DNA of 64,000 bases from Pseudacidovorax intermedius (GTDB lineage Bacteria > Pseudomonadota > Gammaproteobacteria > Burkholderiales > Burkholderiaceae_C). The position numbers and the translations under genes are program-made. Location of the stretch: the NCBI RefSeq assembly GCF_003350475.1, contig NZ_QQAV01000001.1, positions 124,001 through 188,000 of the forward strand, written 5' to 3'. Below the pieces are notes generated by a model. It searched no databases, was not told the origin of the DNA, and saw nothing but the letters and a program-made list of their open reading frames with translations. How positions within the stretch are numbered: position 1 is the stretch's first letter; each line of letters begins with the position of its first letter. Of this stretch, positions 26,381 through 34,232 are shown piece by piece.

Positions 26381-27005
26381 GCCTGCCAGAGGGATGCTGA
26401 TCGGCCCCTAGGTCCCACTCGCTAACCCAAATTTCAATCTCGTCATCAGGCAGGAAGAACACCTGCAACCCGCCACCCTCAGCGCCATAAGGCTGAATCG
26501 GCACAACCTTGCTCAGGGTGCGCTGCGTCCAGCAGCACGCCCTCTCTTGCTCGATGCTCATGTCCTTTCTCTGCTCCCACGGCCGCGTGTAGTGGCCGAT
26601 CGTCCAGTCCACCTTCACCTTCAGGTCCGGCGTCCATTTCATAGGAAGCCGGACGCAACAGACCACTCCACCGCCAACATAAGGTGCGAGGTTGGAACCC
26701 CATTGACCATTCACATAAAACGCCTGAACGCCTTCGCTCGTGAAGTTGTAGCCGGACACACTCGACTCGTAAGTTGCTGACGCTGGCGTCACTAATGACT
26801 GACAGCCAGTGAGCAAGCCAACAGACAAGAACGCAAGCACTAGAACCGAGGCACGCCGCCACAGATGTACCCAAAGGCTGCACCCGCACATGTGGATCTG
26901 ATCGGTGGAGCCACGCGGCAGGGAACGCCATTTGCGATGGAGGCCCCTCTGCACATTCAAGGGTTGATCGGCTGGCTGGGCAAGGGGCAGAGGTGTGACA
27001 GACAT
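26349..27005 (-). CDS. DUF3304 lipoprotein, probable immunity protein 1 (5' end fused to a copy of the effector start)
   Basis: 218 residues from ATG 27005. The first 18 residues copy the N-terminus of the effector (MSVTPLPLAQPAD), because this start lies in direct-repeat copy B. The natural start may be the ATG at 26891, which gives a clean lipoprotein signal (LVLAFLSVGLLTGC) with the lipobox Cys. The mature DUF3304 domain (GYNFTSEGVQAFYVNG, CCVRLP, WTIGHYTRPWEQRKDM) is intact. Upstream of 26891 the DNA aligns with the immunity-2 leader, but in a shifted frame. DUF3304 lipoproteins are found beside Tle1-type lipases and would block the enzyme in the periplasm. It lies 51 bp upstream of the effector. 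Confidence 0.75.
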   Translation of the reverse strand: MSVTPLPLAQPADQPLNVQRGLHRKWRSLPRGSTDQIHMCGCSLWVHLWRRASVLVLAFLSVGLLTGCQSLVTPASATYESSVSGYNFTSEGVQAFYVNGQWGSNLAPYVGGGVVCCVRLPMKWTPDLKVKVDWTIGHYTRPWEQRKDMSIEQERACCWTQRTLSKVVPIQPYGAEGGGLQVFFLPDDEIEIWVSEWDLGADQHPSGRRYPRRPAHSD

Positions 27006-27088
27006 ACAGGCTCGTGTAGTTGAGAAGTGCAGATCGCGTTCCGAGCTAAAGCGGGATCAATCGCTGTGCGCAGGTCGCCTCGGATAGC
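26957..27088. repeat. 132-bp direct repeat, copy B (captured effector start to immunity-2 stop region)
   Basis: Second copy of the repeat at 26249-26380. It carries an orphan copy of the effector 5' end, now in frame with immunity gene 1, then the intergenic gap and the last codons of immunity gene 2. Confidence 0.9.
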
Positions 27089-27716
27089 TCCTGCCGGAAG
27101 GATGTTGGGGATTCTGTGGACCTGCATCGAACACCCAGACTTCAAGCTGGTCGTCCGGCAGGAAGAACACCTGCAAGCCGCCACCCTCTGCGCCGTAAGG
27201 CTGAATCGGCACAACCTTGCTCAGCGTGCGCTGCGTCCAGCAGCACGCCCTCTCTTGCTCGATGCTCATGTCCTTTCTCTGCTCCCACGGCCGCGTGTAG
27301 TGGCCGATCGTCCAATCCACCTTCACTTTCAGGTCCGGCGTCCATTGATGCGGCAACTGCACGCAGCATGAAGTCGCTCCACCTCCGCCATAGGGCGGCA
27401 GGTTCGAACCCCGCATGCCTTGCACATAGAAGCTCTGGACGCCCTCGCTCGTGAAGTTGTAGCCTGTGATACCCGAGTTGTAGTTAGCGGGCTCCGGCGT
27501 CACTAACGGCCGACAGGCGGTGAGCAAGCCGAAAAACAAAACCGCAAGCACCAGAACCGTGGCGCGCCAACGCAGGTCCGCCAAAAGGCCCCGCGCGCCC
27601 CCGTGATCTGCTCGTTGGAACCACGCGACCGCAAAAGCCGTTGGCGACTGAGGTCCAACTGCAAAGTCAAGAGCGAATTGACCGGCCAGGCAGGACGAAG
27701 GTTTTGACACAACCAT
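27057..27716 (-). CDS. DUF3304 lipoprotein, probable immunity protein 2
   Basis: 219 residues from ATG 27716, which has AGGAG six bases upstream. The hydrophobic signal VLVLAVLFFGLLTAC with lipobox Cys starts only near residue 53. An internal TTG just before DLRWRAT could instead give a standard short lipoprotein signal. The mature domain shares GYNFTSEGVQSFYV, CCVQLP, WTIGHYTRPWEQRKD and the Cys-Cys-Trp segment with its neighbours and ends in the common RYPRRPAHSD-like tail. It is presumably anchored on the periplasmic side, shielding against the Tle1-like lipase or a related one. The frame continues upstream to 27926 but there overlaps immunity gene 3. Confidence 0.8.
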   Translation of the reverse strand: MVVSKPSSCLAGQFALDFAVGPQSPTAFAVAWFQRADHGGARGLLADLRWRATVLVLAVLFFGLLTACRPLVTPEPANYNSGITGYNFTSEGVQSFYVQGMRGSNLPPYGGGGATSCCVQLPHQWTPDLKVKVDWTIGHYTRPWEQRKDMSIEQERACCWTQRTLSKVVPIQPYGAEGGGLQVFFLPDDQLEVWVFDAGPQNPQHPSGRSYPRRPAHSD

Positions 27717-27768
27717 CGAAGCTCCTGCTATTCGAGGGGTCGCCCCCAGCAATGACATAAGAGCGGAG

Positions 27769-28485
27769 TTAATCGCTCTGAGAGGGTCGTGTGGGATAGG
27801 TCCTCCTGGACGGGTGCTGAGGTGCACCAAGAGCCCACATGGAGACCCACACCTCGATTTCATCGTTAGGGAGGAAGAGCACCTGCAGCCGCCCGCCTTC
27901 TGCTTCATAAGGCTGAATCGGCACAACTTTGCTCAGGGTGCGCTGCGTCCAGCAGCACGCCCTCTCTTGCTCGATGCTCATGTCCTTTCTCTGCTCCCAC
28001 GGCCGCGTGTAGTGGCCGATCGTCCAATCCACCTTCACCTTCAGGTCCGGCGTCCATTGCCACGGCAATTGCACGCAGCATGAAGTCGCCCCACCTCCAC
28101 CATAGGGCGGCAGGTTCGAACCCCGCATGCCTTGCACATAGAAGCTCTGGACGCCCTCGCTCGTGAAGTTGTAGCCCGTGATACCCGCGCTGTATTCGGT
28201 GCGCGCCTGGGGCACCAATGACTGACATCCGGTCAACAGACCCACGGTTGCCAGTACCCATGCGGTCGCAATCAGGCGACGAACTCGTACCTCAATGGCC
28301 ATCCGCAGCAAATCACCATCGCAATAAAACAGAAGGCTCGCCAACCGGCGAAATACGCCACGTGCACGCGGCTCGTCAGAGCCCCATTCAGAGAGCAGGG
28401 CAGGCGATGGCCCAGTACGAGAGCTGGCGCTGAACGCCACAAGACAAGCGCGCAAGTGCCAAGTCATGCGCCACGACAAAACCAT
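27769..28485 (-). CDS. DUF3304 lipoprotein, probable immunity protein 3
   Basis: 238 residues from ATG 28485, which has GGGAGG eight bases upstream. ATG 28302 is the more natural lipoprotein start, giving a short basic n-region and LIATAWVLATVGLLTGC with the lipobox Cys at residue 26. The extended leader is similar in immunity 2 and 3 (GP.SP....ARG), so it may be translated or be shared ancestry only. The mature DUF3304 domain is nearly identical to immunity 2 over GYNFTSEGV through RTLSKVVPIQPY, then diverges at the C-terminus. First gene of the array on its strand, so probably near the promoter. Confidence 0.8.
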   Translation of the reverse strand: MVLSWRMTWHLRACLVAFSASSRTGPSPALLSEWGSDEPRARGVFRRLASLLFYCDGDLLRMAIEVRVRRLIATAWVLATVGLLTGCQSLVPQARTEYSAGITGYNFTSEGVQSFYVQGMRGSNLPPYGGGGATSCCVQLPWQWTPDLKVKVDWTIGHYTRPWEQRKDMSIEQERACCWTQRTLSKVVPIQPYEAEGGRLQVLFLPNDEIEVWVSMWALGAPQHPSRRTYPTRPSQSD

Positions 28486-28556
28486 TCGATGGGCCTCCCA
28501 AACGGCCCCCTAGCGTGGGCAGCCGACAGCGACCTGGAGGTTAGTGGCGTCTGGTC

Positions 28557-28594
28557 GTGCGGGAGAGACCACGCACCAAACCCGCGCTTTTTTT
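28557..28594 (+). terminator. Candidate orphan terminator at the island edge
   Basis: GTGCGGG (28557-28563) can pair with CCCGCGC (28581-28587), and seven T follow directly. On the plus strand this is a rho-independent terminator shape. No plus-strand gene ends here, since the immunity array runs the other way. The surrounding 226 bp between the array and the metallophosphoesterase hold no other gene I can recognise. Confidence 0.4.
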
Positions 28595-28711
28595 CCTAGA
28601 AGATGTGTATTAGTCCCGCGGCAGGCCGAAGCGCACACGGTCAGGAGCCGGGCGTACTGGACTCTCCCCGCCTCAAAGCACCAATCTTGCTTCGGCAGGC
28701 TGCGAATACCC

Positions 28712-29176
28712 TCACACCTCCAACAGCATCTTGACCCGCGCCTGAGCCCGCCCCTCTCGCACCTGCAACTCGGCCGCGGACACCGGCAGCTTGAAGCGTC
28801 GCGGGCCGGCGCTGCCCGGGTTCACGTAGAGCACCGTTCCGCGCATCTCCACATGCGGCTTGTGCGAATGGCCGGTGACCACCACCTGCGTGCCGATGGC
28901 GGGCGGCTGGGCCACCAGGTCGGCGATGTCGTGAACCACGCACAGCCGCACGCCATGCAGCTCGCAGTCCAGCCGCGTGGGCAGCGCCTCGGCCCAGGGG
29001 CCGATGTCGTTGTTGCCGCGCACAGCCAGCGTGGGCGCGATGGCGTCCAGCGTCTGCAGCACCTCGGCGCCGCAGATGTCGCCGGCATGCACGATGGCGT
29101 CGCTGCCATGCAGCCATTCGAGCGCTTCGGGACGCAGCAGGTTGTGGGTGTCGGAGATGAGGGCAATGCGGGGCAT
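28712..29176 (-). CDS. Metallophosphoesterase (YfcE/MJ0936-like)
   Basis: 154 residues, a compact calcineurin-like phosphoesterase. Metal-binding motifs: SDTHN at 8-12, HAGDICG near 44-50, GNND near 68-71, and GHSHKP near 116-121, with a final NPGSAGPRR. Members hydrolyse phosphodiesters in vitro; physiological substrates are mostly unknown. The ATG at 29176 matches the family N-terminus (MPRIALISDTH). Divergent from the TRAP transporter genes. Confidence 0.9.
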   Translation of the reverse strand: MPRIALISDTHNLLRPEALEWLHGSDAIVHAGDICGAEVLQTLDAIAPTLAVRGNNDIGPWAEALPTRLDCELHGVRLCVVHDIADLVAQPPAIGTQVVVTGHSHKPHVEMRGTVLYVNPGSAGPRRFKLPVSAAELQVREGRAQARVKMLLEV

Positions 29177-29318
29177 GGCCCGACTGTCGCCAATGTGCGT
29201 GTCGCCCGCGCCGTTCATGGAAAGCCCCCATGGGCCCCAGGGACGTCGGCCCCTACGATCCGACCTCGTTTTTCTCCCCCGGTGCGGCCCGCGCAAGGCC
29301 TGGCCGCCCCCGCCCGCC

Positions 29319-29882
29319 ATGTCCTCCGCCCCCGAGCCCGGCGCCCAGCTGGACGCCGCCAGTCCCCTCCCCCCCGACATCGCCGCTGCCGACGAGCCCG
29401 TGAAGGTGCCGCTGGCCATCGAGGACTGGGCCACCGTGGTCATCATGGGCCTGCTGGCCTGCATCACCTTCGCCAATGTGCTGGTGCGCTATTTCACCGA
29501 CACCTCCTTCGCCTGGACCGAGGAGTTCTCGGTCTTCCTGATGATCCTGCTGGCCATGGTGGGCGGCTGCGCCGCCGTGGCGCGCGACCGGCACATCCGC
29601 ATCGAATACTTCAGCGAGGCCGGCTCCCTGACCCGCCGTCGGCGCCTCGCGCAGTTCGGCGCGGCCATGGTGGCACTGCTGTTCTTCCTGATCGCCGCGC
29701 TGTCGGTGCGCGTGGTGTGGGACGACTGGCGCTTCGAGGAGACCTCGCCCGGCATCGGCGTGCCGCAGTGGTGGTATTCGATCTGGCTGCCCATCGTGTG
29801 CACCGGCATCGGGCTGCGCGCCGTGGGCCTGTTCATCCGCCGCGGCCGGCGCTCGGCCAATGGCGAAGGGAGCGACGCATGA
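29319..29882 (+). CDS. TRAP transporter small permease (DctQ type)
   Basis: 187 residues with four predicted membrane segments. The DctQ hallmarks NVLVRYF and WTEEFSVFLMI, and the RDRHIRIEYF loop, are present. In the tripartite ATP-independent periplasmic system this subunit joins the large permease to import organic acids with a sodium gradient. The first 35 residues are Ala/Pro/Asp-rich and poorly conserved. The stop overlaps the DctM start by 4 bp. Confidence 0.9.
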   Translation: MSSAPEPGAQLDAASPLPPDIAAADEPVKVPLAIEDWATVVIMGLLACITFANVLVRYFTDTSFAWTEEFSVFLMILLAMVGGCAAVARDRHIRIEYFSEAGSLTRRRRLAQFGAAMVALLFFLIAALSVRVVWDDWRFEETSPGIGVPQWWYSIWLPIVCTGIGLRAVGLFIRRGRRSANGEGSDA

Positions 29883-31177
29883 TCGCCACCCTGCTCTTCG
29901 TCGGCTTCGTGGCCATGATGCTGATCGGCGTGCCGATCGGCGCGGCGCTGGGCTTGGCCGGCGCGGCCTGCATCGCGCTGGCCAATGCCGACGCGCAGTG
30001 GTTCGGCCTGTTGGCCGTACCCCAGAACTTCTATGCGGGCCTGGGCAAGTACCCGCTGCTGGCGATTCCGATGTTCGTGCTGGTGGGCTCCATCTTCGAC
30101 CGTTCGGGCGTGGCGCTACGGCTGGTGAACTTCGCCATCGCCATCGTGGGCCGCGGGCCCGGCATGCTGCCGCTGGTGGCCATCGTGGTGGCCATGTTCC
30201 TGGGCGGCATCTCGGGCTCGGGCCCCGCCAATGCCGCGGCCGTGGGGGCCGTGATGATCGCGGCCATGTCGCGCGCCGGATACCCGGCGGCCTATTCGGC
30301 CAGCGTGGTCGGCGCGGCGGCGGCCACCGACATCCTGATCCCGCCCTCGGTGGCCTTCATCGTGTATTCGGTGCTGGTGCCGGGCGCCTCGGTGCCGGCG
30401 CTGTTCGCGGCCGGCATGGTGCCGGGCATCCTGGCCGGTCTGGCGCTGATCGTGCCAGCGGTGTGGATGGCCCGGCGCCACAACATGGGCGCGCTGGAGG
30501 CCACGCTGCCCCGCCCACCCTTCTGGCAGAGCCTGCGCGAGGCGGTGTGGGGCCTGGCGGCGCCGGTGCTGATCCTGGGCGGCATGCGCGCCGGCTGGTT
30601 CACACCCACCGAGGCGGCCGTGGTGGCCGTGTTCTACGGCCTCTTCGTGGGCATGGCGATCCACCGCACGATCACGGTCCGCGACCTGTTCCCCATCCTG
30701 CGCGAGTCGGGCGAGCTCTCGGCCGTGATCCTCATCGTGGTGTCGCTGGCGGGGATCTTTGCCTACTCGCTCTCGACGCTGGGCGTGATCGACCCGGTGG
30801 CCAAGGCCATCGTCAATTCGGGGCTGGGCGAATACGGCGTGCTGTCGCTGGTCATCCTCATGCTGATCACGGTGGGCATGTTCCTGGACGGCGTGTCGAT
30901 CTTCCTGATCTTCGTGCCGCTGCTGTGGCCCATCGTGCAGCACTACAAGTGGGACCCGGTGTGGTTCGGCGTGCTGCTCACGCTCAAGGTGGCGCTGGGC
31001 CAGTTCACGCCGCCGCTGGCGGTGAACCTGATGGTGTCCTGCCGCATCGCCGGCGTGCGCATGGAGTCCACCGTGCGCTGGGTGGGCTGGATGCTGTTCG
31101 CCATGTTCCTGGTGATGGTGGCCGTGATCATCTGGCCGCAGCTGGCGCTGTGGCTGCCGCAGCAACTGGGCTACTGA
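29879..31177 (+). CDS. TRAP transporter large permease (DctM type)
   Basis: 432 residues, about twelve membrane segments. Typical motifs are GVPIGAALG, the conserved GGISGSGPANAAAVG in the first half and SLAGIFAYSLSTLGVI in the second. The end MVSCRIAGVRMESTVRWVG is also standard. It is the ion-coupled channel-forming subunit. Genes are in the order Q-M-P; the substrate-binding protein follows after 37 bp. Confidence 0.93.
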   Translation: MIATLLFVGFVAMMLIGVPIGAALGLAGAACIALANADAQWFGLLAVPQNFYAGLGKYPLLAIPMFVLVGSIFDRSGVALRLVNFAIAIVGRGPGMLPLVAIVVAMFLGGISGSGPANAAAVGAVMIAAMSRAGYPAAYSASVVGAAAATDILIPPSVAFIVYSVLVPGASVPALFAAGMVPGILAGLALIVPAVWMARRHNMGALEATLPRPPFWQSLREAVWGLAAPVLILGGMRAGWFTPTEAAVVAVFYGLFVGMAIHRTITVRDLFPILRESGELSAVILIVVSLAGIFAYSLSTLGVIDPVAKAIVNSGLGEYGVLSLVILMLITVGMFLDGVSIFLIFVPLLWPIVQHYKWDPVWFGVLLTLKVALGQFTPPLAVNLMVSCRIAGVRMESTVRWVGWMLFAMFLVMVAVIIWPQLALWLPQQLGY

Positions 31178-31214
31178 GCCCGTGCACCGACAAGACAACC
31201 CAAGGAGACGAAGC

Positions 31215-32258
31215 ATGACCTCACCCTTCCGCCGCAGCCTCATCGGCCTGGCCGCCGCCGCCGTGGCCCTGGCCACCTTCTCGACCGGCGCGGTCGCGCA
31301 GGCCGCCTACAAGGCCGAGTACAAGATGTCCCTGGTGCTGGGCCCGCCCACGCCCTGGGGCATGGCCGGCAAGCTGTGGGCGGACATGGTCAAGGAGCGC
31401 ACGCAGGGCCGCATCAACATCAAGCTCTATCCCGGCGTGTCGCTGATCCAGGGCGACCAGACGCGCGAGTTCAGCGCGCTGCGCCAGGGCGTGATCGACA
31501 TGGCCGTGGGCTCGACCATCAACTGGTCGCCGCAGGTGAAGGAGCTCAACCTCTTCTCGATGCCCTTCCTGATGCCCGACTACGCGGCCATCGACGCGCT
31601 GACGCAGGGCGAGGTGGGCAAGGACATCTTCGCGCGCCTGGACAAGGCCGGCGTCGTGCCGCTGGCCTGGGGCGAGAACGGCTTCCGCGAGGTGACCAAT
31701 TCCAAGCGCCCGATCAAGACGCCCGAAGACCTCAAGGGCATGAAGCTGCGCGTGGTGGGTTCACCCATCTATTCCGACACCTTCAGCGCCCTGGGCGCCA
31801 ACCCCACGCAGATGAGCTGGGCCGATGCGCAGCCGGCACTGGCCAGCGGCGCGGTGGACGGGCAGGAGAACCCGCTGTTCCTGTTCACGGTGCTGAAGAT
31901 GCACACCGTGGGCCAGAAGTACGTGACCACCTGGGGCTACGTGGCCGACCCGCTGATCTTCGTGGTCAACAAGGAGATCTGGGCCAGCTGGACGCCCGCC
32001 GACCAGGCCATCGTGCGTCAGGCCGCCATCGATGCGGGCAAGCAGGAAATCGCCCTGGCCCGCAAGGGCCTGACCGAAGCCGACAAGCCCCTGCTCAAGG
32101 AGATCGCCGGCATGGGCGTGACGGTGACCCAGCTCACGCCGGCCGAGCGGGACGCCTTCGTGAAGGCCACGCGGCCGGTCTACGCCAAGTGGAAGGGCAC
32201 CATCGGCGCCGGGCTGGTCGACAAGGCCGAGAAGGCCATCGCGGCGCGGCAGAAGTAA
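31215..32258 (+). CDS. TRAP transporter substrate-binding protein (DctP type)
   Basis: 347 residues, periplasmic after cleavage of a signal peptide ending STGAVAQA near residue 30. The conserved Arg that salt-bridges carboxylate ligands is in KGMKLRVVGSPIY. Other landmarks are YPGVSLIQGDQTREFSALRQG and MSWADAQPALASGAVDGQENP. AAGGAG precedes the chosen ATG. The ligand is probably an organic acid but no enzyme gene flanks the transporter to identify it. The stop is 6 bp from the stop of the convergent HdeA-like gene. Confidence 0.92.
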   Translation: MTSPFRRSLIGLAAAAVALATFSTGAVAQAAYKAEYKMSLVLGPPTPWGMAGKLWADMVKERTQGRINIKLYPGVSLIQGDQTREFSALRQGVIDMAVGSTINWSPQVKELNLFSMPFLMPDYAAIDALTQGEVGKDIFARLDKAGVVPLAWGENGFREVTNSKRPIKTPEDLKGMKLRVVGSPIYSDTFSALGANPTQMSWADAQPALASGAVDGQENPLFLFTVLKMHTVGQKYVTTWGYVADPLIFVVNKEIWASWTPADQAIVRQAAIDAGKQEIALARKGLTEADKPLLKEIAGMGVTVTQLTPAERDAFVKATRPVYAKWKGTIGAGLVDKAEKAIAARQK

Positions 32259-32264
32259 GGCGGC

Positions 32265-32648
32265 TTACTTGGCCTTGTGCATGCCGGCCCCATGCACGGG
32301 GTCGGAGGCCATGCTGCTGGCCATCACCTGCTTGTAGGCCGACTTGGTGAGGTTGATCTTGCAGTATTCGTCGAGCTGCGGCTTGATCTTCTCGACCGCC
32401 ACCTCGTCGAACACCGCGTCCTTCTTGCCGTGCGTGCCGTGGCCCACGACGTAGTAGATGAACTTCGGCTTGACGGTCTCGTCGAGCGCGACGTAGTCGG
32501 AACAGCGCATCTTGACGATGGGCTTGGCGGTGGCCGCAGCCTGCACCGGAGCGGCTGCGGCCGGTGCCGGAGGCGGCGTCTGCGCCATCGCGGCCGAAGC
32601 GGCCAGGGTCGACAGGGTCAGGACGGAGAGGGCTGCAAGAACTTTCAT
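32265..32648 (-). CDS. HdeA/HdeB-like periplasmic acid-stress protein
   Basis: 127 residues. A signal peptide (to about 22, AAMAQ) and an Ala/Pro linker precede a small domain with two cysteines, Cys49 (KMRCSDY) and Cys96 (DEYCKIN), in the HdeA spacing, plus KKDAVFDEVAVEKIKP. HdeA proteins are disulfide-bonded periplasmic chaperones that unfold and become active at low pH. The match is to the family pattern; acid function in this organism is not shown. AGGAG lies ahead of the ATG. Confidence 0.75.
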   Translation of the reverse strand: MKVLAALSVLTLSTLAASAAMAQTPPPAPAAAAPVQAAATAKPIVKMRCSDYVALDETVKPKFIYYVVGHGTHGKKDAVFDEVAVEKIKPQLDEYCKINLTKSAYKQVMASSMASDPVHGAGMHKAK

Positions 32649-32720
32649 GGTGACACTCCTGGGGCAAGAACATGGGTGAGGGCATGGCCGGTCACTTGGG
32701 ACCAGCCACTTCCACGGCCT

Positions 32721-32753
32721 ATCGCCCGGACACCACAGGTGTCGAAGGGCGAT
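32721..32753. repeat. Stem-loop between the Rnk-like and HdeA-like genes
   Basis: Nested inverted repeat: ATCGCCC with GGGCGAT outside and GACACC with GGTGTC inside around ACA. No T-run follows on either strand, so it is either a weak terminator of the Rnk-like gene or a leader structure for the HdeA-like gene. Confidence 0.5.
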
Positions 32754-32807
32754 GGGTTCATCCTAGGAATGGGCGCTTAGAAGGTTCTTAAGCAGGCACA
32801 GGCCGGG

Positions 32808-33248
32808 TCAGCGCAGCAACTCGCCGCTGGCCTCGGGCTGGAAGGTGATGGCCTCCACCTGCAGCACGGCCGCGCGGCCGTCGGGGGCACACCAGCGGGC
32901 CTGCTGCCCGGCGCGCAGGCCCAGCAGGGCGGTGCCGACGGGCGACAGCACCGAGATGCGGCCCTGGCCCGCATCGGCCTCGTCCGGATAGACCAGTGCG
33001 ATCTCGCGGGCGGCGGAGGCGCCGGCCTCGGCCACACGCAGGCGCGAACGCATCGTGACGACGTCGGGCGCCACCTGCGCGGAGGGCACCAGCTCGGCGT
33101 TGTCGAGCACGTCCTGCAACGCCTCGGCCGCCGCGGACGGGGCCTGCAGCCATTTGCCGAGACGCACATGGTCCAGCTCGGTCAGCACACGCACCGGCGA
33201 GGCCGTAGCCGGCGCGGACAGGGAAGAAGAGGAAGAAGAAAAAGGCAT
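32808..33248 (-). CDS. Rnk-like GreA/GreB-family transcription factor
   Basis: 146 residues. A Ser-rich start (seven Ser in the first ten residues, encoded by T/C-rich codons) leads to a short coiled-coil-like N-region. The GreA/GreB C-terminal domain then shows VVTMRSRLRV, IALVYPDEA, ISVLSPVGTALLGLRAGQQ and a final QPEASG. Rnk proteins bind RNA polymerase near the secondary channel without the long coiled-coil tip of GreA. AGGAG precedes the ATG, and directly ahead of that lies a terminator-like hairpin that could control expression. Confidence 0.85.
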   Translation of the reverse strand: MPFSSSSSSLSAPATASPVRVLTELDHVRLGKWLQAPSAAAEALQDVLDNAELVPSAQVAPDVVTMRSRLRVAEAGASAAREIALVYPDEADAGQGRISVLSPVGTALLGLRAGQQARWCAPDGRAAVLQVEAITFQPEASGELLR

Positions 33249-33261
33249 CGCACGACTCCTG

Positions 33262-33405
33262 AAAAAACAATCGCCGGGTGCAAGCCCGGCGATGCGATTG
33301 GCGAGGAGGATGGATGCGTGCTCGCCGGGCTCAGGAGGGTGCGGCCAGGCACTGGCCGCGCAGGCGCCGCTGGACGCCCGCGCACATGCCCGCCCGCGAG
33401 GCGGG
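33262..33405 (-). promoter_or_regulatory. Structured leader or sRNA with terminator hairpin directly before the rnk-like ribosome site
   Basis: On the minus strand three stem-loops follow one another: CCCGCC/GGCGGG (33389-33405), GCGGCCA/TGGCCGC (33341-33359) and ATCGCCGGG/CCCGGCGAT (33270-33293). The last is followed by TGTTTTTTC and then, within a few bases, the AGGAG of the Rnk-like gene. A rho-independent terminator so close to a ribosome site could be an attenuator, the end of the glt operon transcript, or a 3'-UTR-derived small RNA. Confidence 0.6.
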
Positions 33406-33470
33406 ACGGTGCAAGGCGAAGGGACTGGAGCGGAACATGCGTGGCCGGTCGGTGAGGTATCAGCCTGAAA

Positions 33471-34220
<750 letters not shown>

Positions 34221-34232
34221 GGCTGGAACCCT

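Larger units (their letters stand above)
26518..28026. repeat. Tandem array of three immunity-gene units, period about 710 bp
   Basis: An 89-bp block (26518-26606, 27226-27314 and 27938-28026) is identical in all three units, spaced by 708 and 712 bp. Flanking sequence diverges progressively, most at the leader and at the C-terminal 30 residues. Perfect identity inside otherwise diverged copies points to recent duplication or gene conversion. Confidence 0.9.

Noticed and set aside
26479-26931. Alternative-frame ORF starting MAFPAAWLHRSD within immunity gene 1
   Set aside because: Only its first 30 residues resemble the immunity-2 leader; the rest is the wrong frame. It is best read as a frame-shifted leftover of the ancestral leader, not a separate gene.
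33278-33470. Short ORF of about 35 codons (MFRSSPFALH...) in the structured region before the Rnk-like gene
   Set aside because: No ribosome site and the DNA is dominated by stem-loops; a leader peptide cannot be supported from the sequence alone.
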